A stretch of 64,000 bases of DNA from an uncultured Archangium sp. Lineage in GTDB: Bacteria > Myxococcota > Myxococcia > Myxococcales > Myxococcaceae. Of this stretch, positions 16,142 through 24,625 are shown piece by piece. The notes below the pieces were generated by a model that saw only the letters and a list, made by a program, of their open reading frames with translations, made no database searches and was not told the origin of the DNA. Position 1 is the first letter of the stretch. Each line of letters starts with the position of its first letter. The translations under genes and the position numbers were made by a program. The stretch covers positions 16,433-80,432 of the forward strand of contig CAIVGN010000142.1 in the NCBI GenBank assembly GCA_903905455.1. Direction: 5' to 3'.

Positions 16142-18640
16142 CTACGGCGTCGCGGCCGGGGGCGGACCCCGGCGCAGGAGCGGCGCGAGGAACCGCTCGG
16201 TCCGCGCCGGCCGCGTCGCCTGGTCGGTGAAGGAGAGCAGCCGCTCGAGCACGAAGCGCTGGTGCTGGAGCTTCTCGAGGTTGTACCGGGGCGACTCGAA
16301 CTCGAGGTGCCGGTTGCCGTCGGTGTTGAGCGGCACCCGTTCCCGCTCGACGGCCTCGGCCAGGCGGGTGACGTCGCCTTCGTCCAGCAGCAGCGCGTCG
16401 TGCAGGTTGCCGAGCGTGAGGCCGGTCTGCCGGGCCACGATGGCCAGCAGGGGCGCCATCTTCGGCGCCGCGGCCACGTCGGCCATGGCCACCGGGTCGA
16501 TGGCCAGGGGCTCGTCGGCGGCGACGATGCACCCCTGGGCGCCGAGCTTCCACACCGTGACGTGGCGGAACTCCGCGCGCACGGTGGCGATGACGCTCAT
16601 CACCTCTTCGGGCGAGGCATGGTGCAGCTGGACCCACTGCTGGAGCACGCCGTGCGGCGCGAGTCGCGAGCGCGCCAGCCGGTAGAACTCGCGGCTGTAG
16701 AGGTTGGAGGCCCCGGCGAACCAGATCGACGTGACCTCCATGCCGATGAGGTCGTAGCGCTGGCGCGTGCGGAGCAGGAAGTTGCGACCGTCCTCGAGGA
16801 ACAGCGAGACCCCGGGCGCCTCGAGCACGTGGCCGTTGACGTCGTCGAACTGCTCCCGCGCGGCCGCGATCATGCCGGGGGAGAGCTCGGCCACGTCGAG
16901 GCGCTCGAAGCCCGCCGCCTTGACCACCAGCGCGCTCTGGCCGGTGCCCAGCCCGATCCACATCGCGCGGGCGCGGGCCGCCCGGAGCACGCTGGGCACG
17001 AGGCCAAAGGAGATCTGCGAGGAGAGCTCGCCGGCGTTGTTCCCCTGGAACTTGCCGTTGGTCAGCAGGGTCTTCACCGCGCCGCCGGGGGTCTGCCGCT
17101 CCACGACGGTGGTGATGCCGCCGGCGGCGTCTTCGAACCACGACAGCAGCCGCGAGTCCTCCGACACGAAGGAGCGCCGGAAGTAGACGTTGGTGCCCGC
17201 GGTGAGATCGAGGCGATTCCAGGGCGGCGGGAGCACCGCCAGCGCGCCGACGCCGAGGAGCGAGGCCACGGCCGCCGGCAGCGCGAAGCGGGGCAACGCG
17301 CTGGGCCCGGCAAAGCGCGCCGTGAGGACCACGAGGCCCAGGGCGAACAGCGCGGGCATGGCGCCGAGCGCGCGGAGCGTCGACTCCGAGCCGAACCGGG
17401 GCAACAGCCAGAACGCCGCGGCCAGGGCGCCGAGCACGCTGCCCACGGCGTTGGCCGCGCCCAGCCACCCCGCGGCGCGCGCCCGGCCCAGGTGGGGGAA
17501 CAGCGGGGAGCGCAGCAGCGAGGGGTAGATGGTGCCCAGGGCGATGCTGGGCACGAGGATCAGCCGCACCGCGAGCAGGAAGCGCAGCACCTCCCCGGTC
17601 CAGAAGGTGTCGACGTCCTCGCCGTATTCCAGCAGCCACAGCGGCGCGCTGTCCCAGGCGCCACCGGCGATGAGCACGCTCACCGAGCAGACGACGAGCA
17701 GGCCGGGCAGCGCGAGGGCCGCGTGCCCCCGGCCGTCGCGGGGGAAGACCGAAGCGCCGAGGCCTCCGAGGAAGAGCCCCAGGAGCACCATCGTGAGCAT
17801 CATCGCGAAGGCGTACACCGACATGCCCAGGGTGACGCCGATGAGGTGAATCCACATCACCTCGAGCGCGAAGACCATGAAGCCCGACGCGCCCGCCAAC
17901 GGCAGCAGCAGGGGCATGCCCGCCTCGCGCAGCAACCGGCCCAGGGGCCGTGCGTCTTCGGGCGCCGCCGCGGTGCCCACGACCGGGGCGGGGGTCAGCT
18001 GCCGGGCCAGGCGCAGGGCGACGAGCCCGATGAGCAACTGCAGGGCGCCGAAGCCAGCGAGGGTGCCGGTGAGGCCGAACCGGGGGAAGAGCACGTAGGG
18101 CCCGGCGAAGGCGGCGAGCGTCGCGCCGAGGAGATTCACCGCGTAGAGCCGCGTCATGGCGCGGGGCACTTCGCGCCGGGCCTCCTCGTCGCCACCCGCC
18201 TCAGCCTCGAGGGCGCCGCACACCGCCGGGTAGCTGGCGCCCATGGCGAGGGTGGGCGGAAGGATCCACAGGGCGGACACCGCGAGGCGCGCGACGAACA
18301 CCGCCTCCGGGGCATCACCCGCCAGCTGCACCAGCACGCTCGAGAGCGTCTGCACCTCGGCGAACGAACCCGCGAGGAAGATGGCCAGCAACCCCACCGC
18401 GGCCTCGAGGAAGCCGTACAGCGAGAGCGGGGAACGAAACCGCGTCGCCCAGCGACCGTAGGCGGCGCCACCGAGGCTCAGGCCGGCGAAGTACGCGGCG
18501 AGCACCAGGGCGCCCGCGGGCGTCGAGGCGCCGACCACCGTGCTCAGCAGCTTCTCGAAGGTCTGCTCGACGATGAGCGCGGTGGCTCCGGTCACGAAGA
18601 AGAGACCGGCGATCTTTGGCAACAGCGGCCGAACAGCCAC
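16142..18640 (-). CDS. Fused MFS-type membrane protein / spermidine-synthase-like methyltransferase fold
   Basis: This 832-residue protein starts at GTG 18640. GGAGG lies 5 nt upstream of that codon, whereas the next GTG upstream (18646) overlaps the Shine-Dalgarno itself. The first 500 or so residues contain more than ten hydrophobic helices. The C-terminal part is a Rossmann-like spermidine-synthase domain: MWIGLGTGQSALVVKAAGF (about 555), DVAELSPGMI, the DGRNFL motif, and YDLIGMEVTSIWFAGASNLY. This fusion is a known family of membrane-bound SpeE-like proteins, usually of unproven substrate. True spermidine synthase residues are only partly kept, so polyamine synthesis should not be assumed. 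It is preceded on its strand by a weak terminator that separates it from the ABC-2 operon. Confidence 0.88.
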   Translation of the reverse strand: MAVRPLLPKIAGLFFVTGATALIVEQTFEKLLSTVVGASTPAGALVLAAYFAGLSLGGAAYGRWATRFRSPLSLYGFLEAAVGLLAIFLAGSFAEVQTLSSVLVQLAGDAPEAVFVARLAVSALWILPPTLAMGASYPAVCGALEAEAGGDEEARREVPRAMTRLYAVNLLGATLAAFAGPYVLFPRFGLTGTLAGFGALQLLIGLVALRLARQLTPAPVVGTAAAPEDARPLGRLLREAGMPLLLPLAGASGFMVFALEVMWIHLIGVTLGMSVYAFAMMLTMVLLGLFLGGLGASVFPRDGRGHAALALPGLLVVCSVSVLIAGGAWDSAPLWLLEYGEDVDTFWTGEVLRFLLAVRLILVPSIALGTIYPSLLRSPLFPHLGRARAAGWLGAANAVGSVLGALAAAFWLLPRFGSESTLRALGAMPALFALGLVVLTARFAGPSALPRFALPAAVASLLGVGALAVLPPPWNRLDLTAGTNVYFRRSFVSEDSRLLSWFEDAAGGITTVVERQTPGGAVKTLLTNGKFQGNNAGELSSQISFGLVPSVLRAARARAMWIGLGTGQSALVVKAAGFERLDVAELSPGMIAAAREQFDDVNGHVLEAPGVSLFLEDGRNFLLRTRQRYDLIGMEVTSIWFAGASNLYSREFYRLARSRLAPHGVLQQWVQLHHASPEEVMSVIATVRAEFRHVTVWKLGAQGCIVAADEPLAIDPVAMADVAAAPKMAPLLAIVARQTGLTLGNLHDALLLDEGDVTRLAEAVERERVPLNTDGNRHLEFESPRYNLEKLQHQRFVLERLLSFTDQATRPARTERFLAPLLRRGPPPAATP

Positions 18641-18661
18641 GAACACCTCCGGCCGGCACCC

Positions 18662-18688
18662 TAAAACGAAAATCCCCGCGCAGCCGGG
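18662..18688 (-). terminator. Possible intrinsic terminator after the ABC-2 operon
   Basis: Read on the minus strand, CCCG (18688-18685) can pair with CGGG (18678-18675) around a 6-nt loop, followed by a T-rich stretch ATTTTCGTTTT. The stem is short, so this is a weak terminator. It lies 2 bp past the stop of the last operon gene and before the ribosome-binding site of the next. Confidence 0.45.
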
Positions 18689-18689
18689 C

Positions 18690-19763
18690 TCAGTGCCGCC
18701 GCTTGCGATCGTCGATGCACTTGCGGAAGGTCCTGGCCATGTACTCGTAGGGAAGGCCCGCCTCGAGCCGGAACCCGCCCGCGCCCCCGGCCGCGCGGAC
18801 CCGGGCGAGATCGAGGATGTCGGCCTCGTCGGTCTTGCCCTCGGCCTGCGCCCTCATGCGGCCCAGCGACAAGGCGCTCCCCAGCGCGCGGCGCAGGTCT
18901 TCGGAAGCCTGGCCGTCGGTGGGCTGCACGTCCGCCACCATGCCCACGTCGTGCGAGACGTCCATGTGGACCTGCACCGACTTCGCCGACCTTTCGAGAA
19001 GCTCCGCCAGCCGCGGGTCCTCGTCGCCGACGAGCGTCGAGAGCGCCTGCGCGGTGAGCACCCCGTACACCTCTCCGTAGGCCATGGAGTCATCGACCAC
19101 CGGCGTGCCCCGGGGCCCGGTGCCGTCGAGCCGGTCGAGGATCACCTTCTGCGACGCCTCGTCACCACCGGCGATGAACATCTGGCCGCCCCAGGTGGCG
19201 AAGCTGCCGAGGCCTCCGTCGCGCAGGGGTACCTCGATGAGCTCGCCGTTCTGGCCATAGCCCCTGGCCACCGCGTTGCCGGGCACGAAGCGCTTCCACT
19301 GCGCGTTCTTGAAGTTCCCGGTCATCACCAGGGCGTCGTCGATCATCGCCACGCGATCGATGGCGGCGGTGGGGTCGAGGCCCGCGTCGCGCAACTCGCC
19401 GAGCAGGCCGTCGGCGTCGCCGAACAGGCACTCGGTCATCAGCCCGCCGATCTCCGAGTTGATGATCGCGTTGAACTCGGCGACCACCGCGCCGGTCTCG
19501 ACCGCGCTGGGCATCATCGCCAGCACCGGGTCCCGGGGCCGCGTGGGCTGCGCCGGGCCGGCATCGGGAACGGGGGGCGGGAGCCAGGTGCGACGCTCCT
19601 CGGCGCGCTGCTGCTCGCCGGGGTTCATGCGCGTGGGCAGGCGCACCGGGGGCAGCGGGTCGCGATCGGGCGGCTCGGCGCCACGCATCAACCACGCCCC
19701 CGCGCCCAGCAGCAGCACGGCGACGACCAGCCACACCCACGGGGTTCGCTGCTTGCGGGGCAT
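18690..19763 (-). CDS. Membrane-anchored protein of unknown function in ABC-2 operon
   Basis: This 357-residue protein begins with a basic N-terminus and one membrane helix (about 9-25, VWLVVAVLLLGAGAWLM). A Pro-rich linker and a soluble domain of about 270 residues follow. That domain is beta-rich, with repeated GLxGxLRDAGLDPTAAIDRV-like and VMTGNFKNAQWKRF segments, and has two cysteines. I recognise no family. The start ATG overlaps the permease stop by one base (TGATG), so it is the third gene of a coupled operon with an ATPase and a permease, and probably an extracytoplasmic accessory protein. It ends 2 bp before a possible terminator. Confidence 0.8.
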   Translation of the reverse strand: MPRKQRTPWVWLVVAVLLLGAGAWLMRGAEPPDRDPLPPVRLPTRMNPGEQQRAEERRTWLPPPVPDAGPAQPTRPRDPVLAMMPSAVETGAVVAEFNAIINSEIGGLMTECLFGDADGLLGELRDAGLDPTAAIDRVAMIDDALVMTGNFKNAQWKRFVPGNAVARGYGQNGELIEVPLRDGGLGSFATWGGQMFIAGGDEASQKVILDRLDGTGPRGTPVVDDSMAYGEVYGVLTAQALSTLVGDEDPRLAELLERSAKSVQVHMDVSHDVGMVADVQPTDGQASEDLRRALGSALSLGRMRAQAEGKTDEADILDLARVRAAGGAGGFRLEAGLPYEYMARTFRKCIDDRKRRH

Positions 19764-20595
19764 CAGAAGTCCTTGTTCTCGAAGCGCCAGGCGGCCACCG
19801 ACAGCAGCGCCGCGCTGAAGATGAAGCAGCCCGCGAGCAGCCGGGCGAGCATGTCGCCATCGACGGGCTCGGAGGCCGCCAGGTCGGCGCTCAAGATGGC
19901 GAGCGTGCCGAGCCGGGGAATGGGCAGCATCACCCACGAGAAGAGCGTTCTCCCCAGGCCCGGGTTCATGGCCACGGAGATCGACTCGCGGAAGCTGGCG
20001 ATGATGCCCAGGATCAACGTGGTGATGCCCAGCGCCCCCGAGAGCGCCGCGCTGCGCGCGAAGAAGTTGCTGGTGAGCATCACCGCGTACAGCGCGCAGA
20101 AGCCCACCCACCCCACCGCGCTGCCGACCAGCAACTGGCCGTCCCACACGCCGGTCTTCACGCCGAGCAGCACCGTGAGCCCGGCCGCGCCGTAGAGCGT
20201 GCCCAGGGCCGCGAGCGTCACCACGCCGAGGAAGGTGCCGAAGAGCAACTGCCAGCGCGCCACCGGCAACGAGAGCAGGTGCTCGATGCGCCCGGGCGCG
20301 AGCAACTCGGGGGCGAAGTCGCTGCAGGCGACGGCCAGGAAGCACGCGCCTCCGTAGAAGCTCACGTAGGCGGTGCCCATGTAGAGCGCGCCCAGCACGC
20401 GGTGGGTGGAGACGATGTCCTTGAGGAAGATGGAGCCGAAGAGCTTCGAGCCGGCGATGGCCCCGTCGACCACGTCGAGCTGCAGCGAGAACCCGAGCAC
20501 CACCAGCACCAGGGTGATGCCCCCGAAGAGCGCGAGGAACCACTTGCGGCGCGCGGCCTCGAGCAGCAGGTCGAAGGCGATGCGCAGGAGCTGTC

Positions 20596-20599
<4 letters not shown>
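19763..20599 (-). CDS. ABC-2 type transporter permease
   Basis: This 278-residue integral membrane protein has about six hydrophobic helices: about 22-42 (FLALFGGITLVLVVLGFSL), 78-100, 125-150, 155-180, 190-212 and 245-265. The ABC-2 family layout is visible, with a long loop after helix 1 and the helix FFARSAALSGALGITTLILG. Its ATG overlaps the ATPase stop by 4 nt (ATGA), and its stop overlaps the next start by 1 nt, so all three genes are translationally coupled. The closest general resemblance is to NosY/GldF-like permeases that work with a separate ATPase. The exported substrate is not evident. Confidence 0.88.
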
Positions 20600-21495
<896 letters not shown>

Positions 21496-21631
21496 GGGCC
21501 CGGGGACTCTACGTGGCTGGAGGGAGGAAGCGCAGCGCGTGAGAACCCGCAAGGACCTTCCCGGCCACGCCCGGGTGTGCAAATGAACGGGGGGCCATGA
21601 ACCCGCGCTTCGACCTGGAGAGACGCACCTC

Positions 21632-22264
21632 ATGAGCCTCCTCGAGAAAGCCTGGGCGAAGCTGCGACGCGACCTGCAGTCGGGGCTGCCCCCGTCCGAA
21701 TTGATCACCAAGAGCGCCCGCTTCGCGCAGGAGCTCGCCACCTCGAAGCTCTACCTGCGCGGGGTCGACGAGGTCGGCGCCGGGGTGCGCACGCTGGGCA
21801 GGCCGCACGTGGACAACCGCGGCTTCATGTCCATCGGCGCGCACACCAACATCCGCAGCACGCGGGTGCCGGTGGAGCTGGTGACCGAGCCGGGTGCGCG
21901 GCTGATCATCGGCCCCGACACCTTCATCAACTACGGCGCCTCGCTGGGGTGCACCGCCTCGATCCAGATCGGCGCGCGCTGCCTGGTGGGCCCGTACGTG
22001 ATGATCATCGACTCCGCGTTCCACGAGCTGCTCGACCGCTCGAAGCGCCCCGCCTCGCAGCCGGTGATCATCGAAGACGACGTGTGGCTGGGCGCGAAGG
22101 TCAGCGTGATGCCCGGGGTCACCATCGGTCGCGGCGCGGTGGTGGGCACGGCGAGCGTGGTGACCAAGGACATTCCCCCCTTCTCGGTGGTGGCCGGGGT
22201 GCCTGCGCGGGTGGTGCGCACCCTCGACGCCTCGCAGTTCGTCGCCGCGCGCGCGCAGGACTGA
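21632..22264 (+). CDS. Left-handed beta-helix acyltransferase (NodL/WbbJ-like)
   Basis: This 210-residue protein starts at ATG 21632, with GGAGAG 9 nt upstream. It has hexapeptide repeats of the left-handed beta-helix: MSIGAHTNIRSTRVPVELV, ASIQIGARCLVGPYVMI and the ending VWLGAKVSVMPGVTIGRGAV followed by VAGVPARVVR. The catalytic His expected in the loop after the helix turn is seen in DSAFHELLD. Such enzymes acetylate or otherwise acylate sugars, usually with acetyl-CoA or acyl-ACP. It is 23 bp upstream of a glycosyltransferase gene, so the pair probably decorates a surface polysaccharide or glycolipid. Confidence 0.88.
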   Translation: MSLLEKAWAKLRRDLQSGLPPSELITKSARFAQELATSKLYLRGVDEVGAGVRTLGRPHVDNRGFMSIGAHTNIRSTRVPVELVTEPGARLIIGPDTFINYGASLGCTASIQIGARCLVGPYVMIIDSAFHELLDRSKRPASQPVIIEDDVWLGAKVSVMPGVTIGRGAVVGTASVVTKDIPPFSVVAGVPARVVRTLDASQFVAARAQD

Positions 22265-22287
22265 CGCGCCGGCCCCTGGAGCTCGAC

Positions 22288-23406
22288 ATGGACTTCAAGA
22301 ACGTCAACGCCTCGCTTCGTGCGGCCGGTGAGCGGGTGGTGCGCCGCCCCCTGCAGCGCGCGCTGCAGCAGGGCTACTACGCCACCCCGCTCGACTTCGA
22401 TCGCGACCGGGTGGTGATGCTCTTCTACGAAGACTTCGATCAAGACCGCATGGTGCGCGGCGATCGCCACGCGATCCGCTTCGCCCGGCAACTGGTGCAC
22501 CTGGTGCGCCACGGCCAGAAGACCACCGGGTTCCGCGTGGCCTACGAGGCGCTGGCGCGCTCGCTGCGCCTGGCCGGGTACACCGTCGTCGAGAACGACT
22601 ACGCGCTGGCCCGCGCGAACCCCACCTACCCCATCGGCGTCTCGGGCTACCCGCACGTGCTCACGAACTGGTCGCTGCCCAACCCGACCGTCATCGGGCC
22701 CGGGCTCTACGATCACCCCTCGCAGCGGCCCGAGCTGATGAACGATCGCCGCTTCGTCAGCTACATCGCCCACTCGAAGTGGGTGCAGGACCTCTTCGGC
22801 GCCACCTACAAGGACGCCTGCCGCATCTGGTTCGCGGGCATCGACATGGACCAGTGGCCCGACCTCTCGGCCCAGCCCAAGGATCTCGACTTCATCGTCT
22901 ACGACAAGATCCACTGGAACCAGGAGCAGGTGCGCTCCGAGCTCCGCTGGCCGCTGGAGGCGGAGCTGAAGCGCCGCGGGCTCAGCTCGGCCACGCTCGT
23001 CTACAAGCGCTACGATCACGCCGAGTACCGGGCGCTGCTGGGCCGCACGCGGGGGATGATCTTCCTCTCCGAGCACGAGACCCAGGGCCTCGCGTACCAG
23101 GAGGCCATGTCCACCAACGTGCCCATCCTCGCGTGGGACCCCGGATTCTGGCACGACCCGGTGCGCTTCAAATACGGCGCGGAGCACGTGGCCACCAGCT
23201 CGGTGCCCTTCTTCAAGGACGGCGTCACCGGGGAGCGCTTCCGCGACGCGGTCGGCATGCGGCCCGCGCTCGATCGCTTCCTCGCGGGCCGCGCCGGGTA
23301 CACGCCGCGCGCCTTCGTGCGCGAGGAACTCTCGCTCCAGCGCTCGGCAGAGACGTACCTCGCGCTCTACCGGGAAGCGCTGCAGCGCGGTCTCTCGCCC
23401 TCATGA
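22288..23406 (+). CDS. GT-B glycosyltransferase, GT4-like
   Basis: This 372-residue protein starts at ATG 22288. No stop separates an upstream extension of the frame, but that region overlaps the acyltransferase and reads as shadow protein. The C-terminal half carries the GT4-type E-x7-E pattern in EHETQGLAYQEAMSTNVPIL, with a nucleotide-binding-like KDLDFIVYDKIHWN region before it. The N-terminal half begins with a DRVVMLFYEDFDQD strand-turn and has an N-Y-P-x-GVSGYPHVL segment. The sugar donor and acceptor are unknown. The neighbouring acyltransferase suggests a small glycan or glycolipid modification locus. Confidence 0.85.
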   Translation: MDFKNVNASLRAAGERVVRRPLQRALQQGYYATPLDFDRDRVVMLFYEDFDQDRMVRGDRHAIRFARQLVHLVRHGQKTTGFRVAYEALARSLRLAGYTVVENDYALARANPTYPIGVSGYPHVLTNWSLPNPTVIGPGLYDHPSQRPELMNDRRFVSYIAHSKWVQDLFGATYKDACRIWFAGIDMDQWPDLSAQPKDLDFIVYDKIHWNQEQVRSELRWPLEAELKRRGLSSATLVYKRYDHAEYRALLGRTRGMIFLSEHETQGLAYQEAMSTNVPILAWDPGFWHDPVRFKYGAEHVATSSVPFFKDGVTGERFRDAVGMRPALDRFLAGRAGYTPRAFVREELSLQRSAETYLALYREALQRGLSPS

Positions 23407-23458
23407 CGAGGCGAACGGTGTCGGGCCCGCGCGTCGGGGACCGACGCCTTCGCGGCGT

Positions 23459-23797
23459 TCATCGCACGGTGTAGTGCCGGAGCAGCAGCCCGCCCAGCCC
23501 GATGGCGACGGTCACGAACGCGGTCCGAGCGATGCTCTGCGAAGGCGACCGACCGCGACCGAACCTCCACAGGAAGCCGCGACCGCGGGGGAAGCGGACC
23601 GCGTACAACTGCCAAAGCAGGGGCACTCCGGGGAAGGCCATCGTGGCGAAGGGGCCCAGGAGTTCAATCGCCACCACCGGCAGGATGATGCACGAGCCGA
23701 GCACCAGCAGCCCGAAGGCAATCCTCCCGAGGGAAAAGCCCGTGTGCTGGTCGAGCGCGGCGAGGTCGGCTTCGCGGGTCCGGTCTATCGAGAACAA
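23459..23797 (-). CDS. Small membrane protein of unknown function
   Basis: This 112-residue protein starts at TTG 23797, preceded by AGAAGG at a 6-nt spacing, which is the best start available. It has three hydrophobic segments: about 25-50 (SLGRIAFGLLVLGSCIILPV), 52-70 and 92-106 (AFVTVAIGLGGLLL). Between them lies a basic RFPRGRGFLWRFGRGR loop. No family is recognised. It is convergent with the glycosyltransferase (52 bp) and divergent from the disrupted gene that follows. Confidence 0.6.
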   Translation of the reverse strand: MFSIDRTREADLAALDQHTGFSLGRIAFGLLVLGSCIILPVVAIELLGPFATMAFPGVPLLWQLYAVRFPRGRGFLWRFGRGRSPSQSIARTAFVTVAIGLGGLLLRHYTVR

Positions 23798-23960
23798 GCC
23801 AGCCTTCTACCACTGTGCTCACCAACTTTGCGCGGCCCCCAGGGGGACCCCAGCGGCGACCCCGCTCACGCGAGGCAGCGCTCGCCACAGCACAGGCCCC
23901 CGCACCGCGCGCTGGACGAGGCCTTGAATTCCCTCGTGATCGACGAGAGCCGTGCCATAG

Positions 23961-24579
23961 ATCGGAAGCGCGTATCCGAACCGCTACCGGCTGGCGGAGT
24001 CGACCGCCCACGTGCTGGCGCTGCTCGAGCGTCGGCGCGAGGGCTACCCCGAGTGGAACGCGGACGCCGAAGCGCAACTCATCCAGGTCGCCACCGAGGC
24101 GCTGGCGGAGGCGGGCCGCCAGTTCGCGGAGATCGCCGACGACCGGCCGTACTGGAGCCAGGTCGAGCAGACCGAGCTCACCGCCGTGCTGCCCAGATAC
24201 TTCGTGGCGGCCCGTGCGGAGCACGAGCTGGAACGAAACAAGTACAACCTCTGGCGCGGGGGCGACTTCATCTCCCGGGTGGCCTACGCCGGGGCCGGGC
24301 TGCTGGGCGCGGCGATCGTGTGGCGCACCGCCATCCCCGACTTCCTCGAACCGCTCCCGCTCGCCTTCTTCATCGGCGGCCCGCTGCTGCCTGAGCTCCA
24401 GGTCTGGTTTGCAAAGCGCCGCTACCGGCGGACGAACGATGGTGAAGCTGAAGATCGCCGAGGCCATGAAGGGGAAACGCATCCTCATGGTCCCGGCCAG
24501 GGGCGCGAACATCCAGACGCTCGACATCAACCAGCTCGTGGGGAAGATCGCCGCGGACAAGGCTGGCGTCTCCCGGTAG
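23961..24579 (+). pseudogene. Disrupted membrane-anchored gene, apparent frameshift near 24430-24460
   Basis: One frame from 23961 to about 24450 encodes a coherent protein: a charged helical part (STAHVLALLERRREGYPEWN, VAARAEHELERNKYNLWRGG) and two hydrophobic segments (VAYAGAGLLGAAIVWRTAI and PLAFFIGGPLLP). That frame has no ATG/GTG/TTG start before GTG 24012, although coding character begins earlier, and it meets no stop at the natural end. From ATG 24450 the coding character moves to the +1-shifted frame (MVKLKIAEAMKGKRILMV, DINQLVGKIAADKAG), which stops at 24579. The simplest reading is one gene broken by a small indel, or two overlapping genes whose first has lost its stop. The start is also unclear. 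Confidence 0.5.
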
Positions 24580-24601
24580 CGAAGGGCGGGCAGGCGGTCC
24601 C

Positions 24602-24619
24602 TCGCCCCTGCAGGGGCGA
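24602..24619. repeat. Perfect 18-bp palindrome in convergent gap
   Basis: TCGCCCCTGCAGGGGCGA reads identically on both strands and can form a 7-bp stem with a TGCA loop. It sits between the end of the disrupted gene (24579) and the stop of the convergent gene (24626). A role as a bidirectional transcription barrier is plausible but there is no T-tract. Confidence 0.45.
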
Positions 24620-24625
24620 CAGCCG

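Noticed and set aside
14137..18664. Long plus-strand frames opposite the ABC exporter and the MFS/spermidine-synthase gene
   Set aside because: They are Arg/Glu/Gly/His-rich antisense frames; the minus strand shows intact Walker, signature and methyltransferase motifs.
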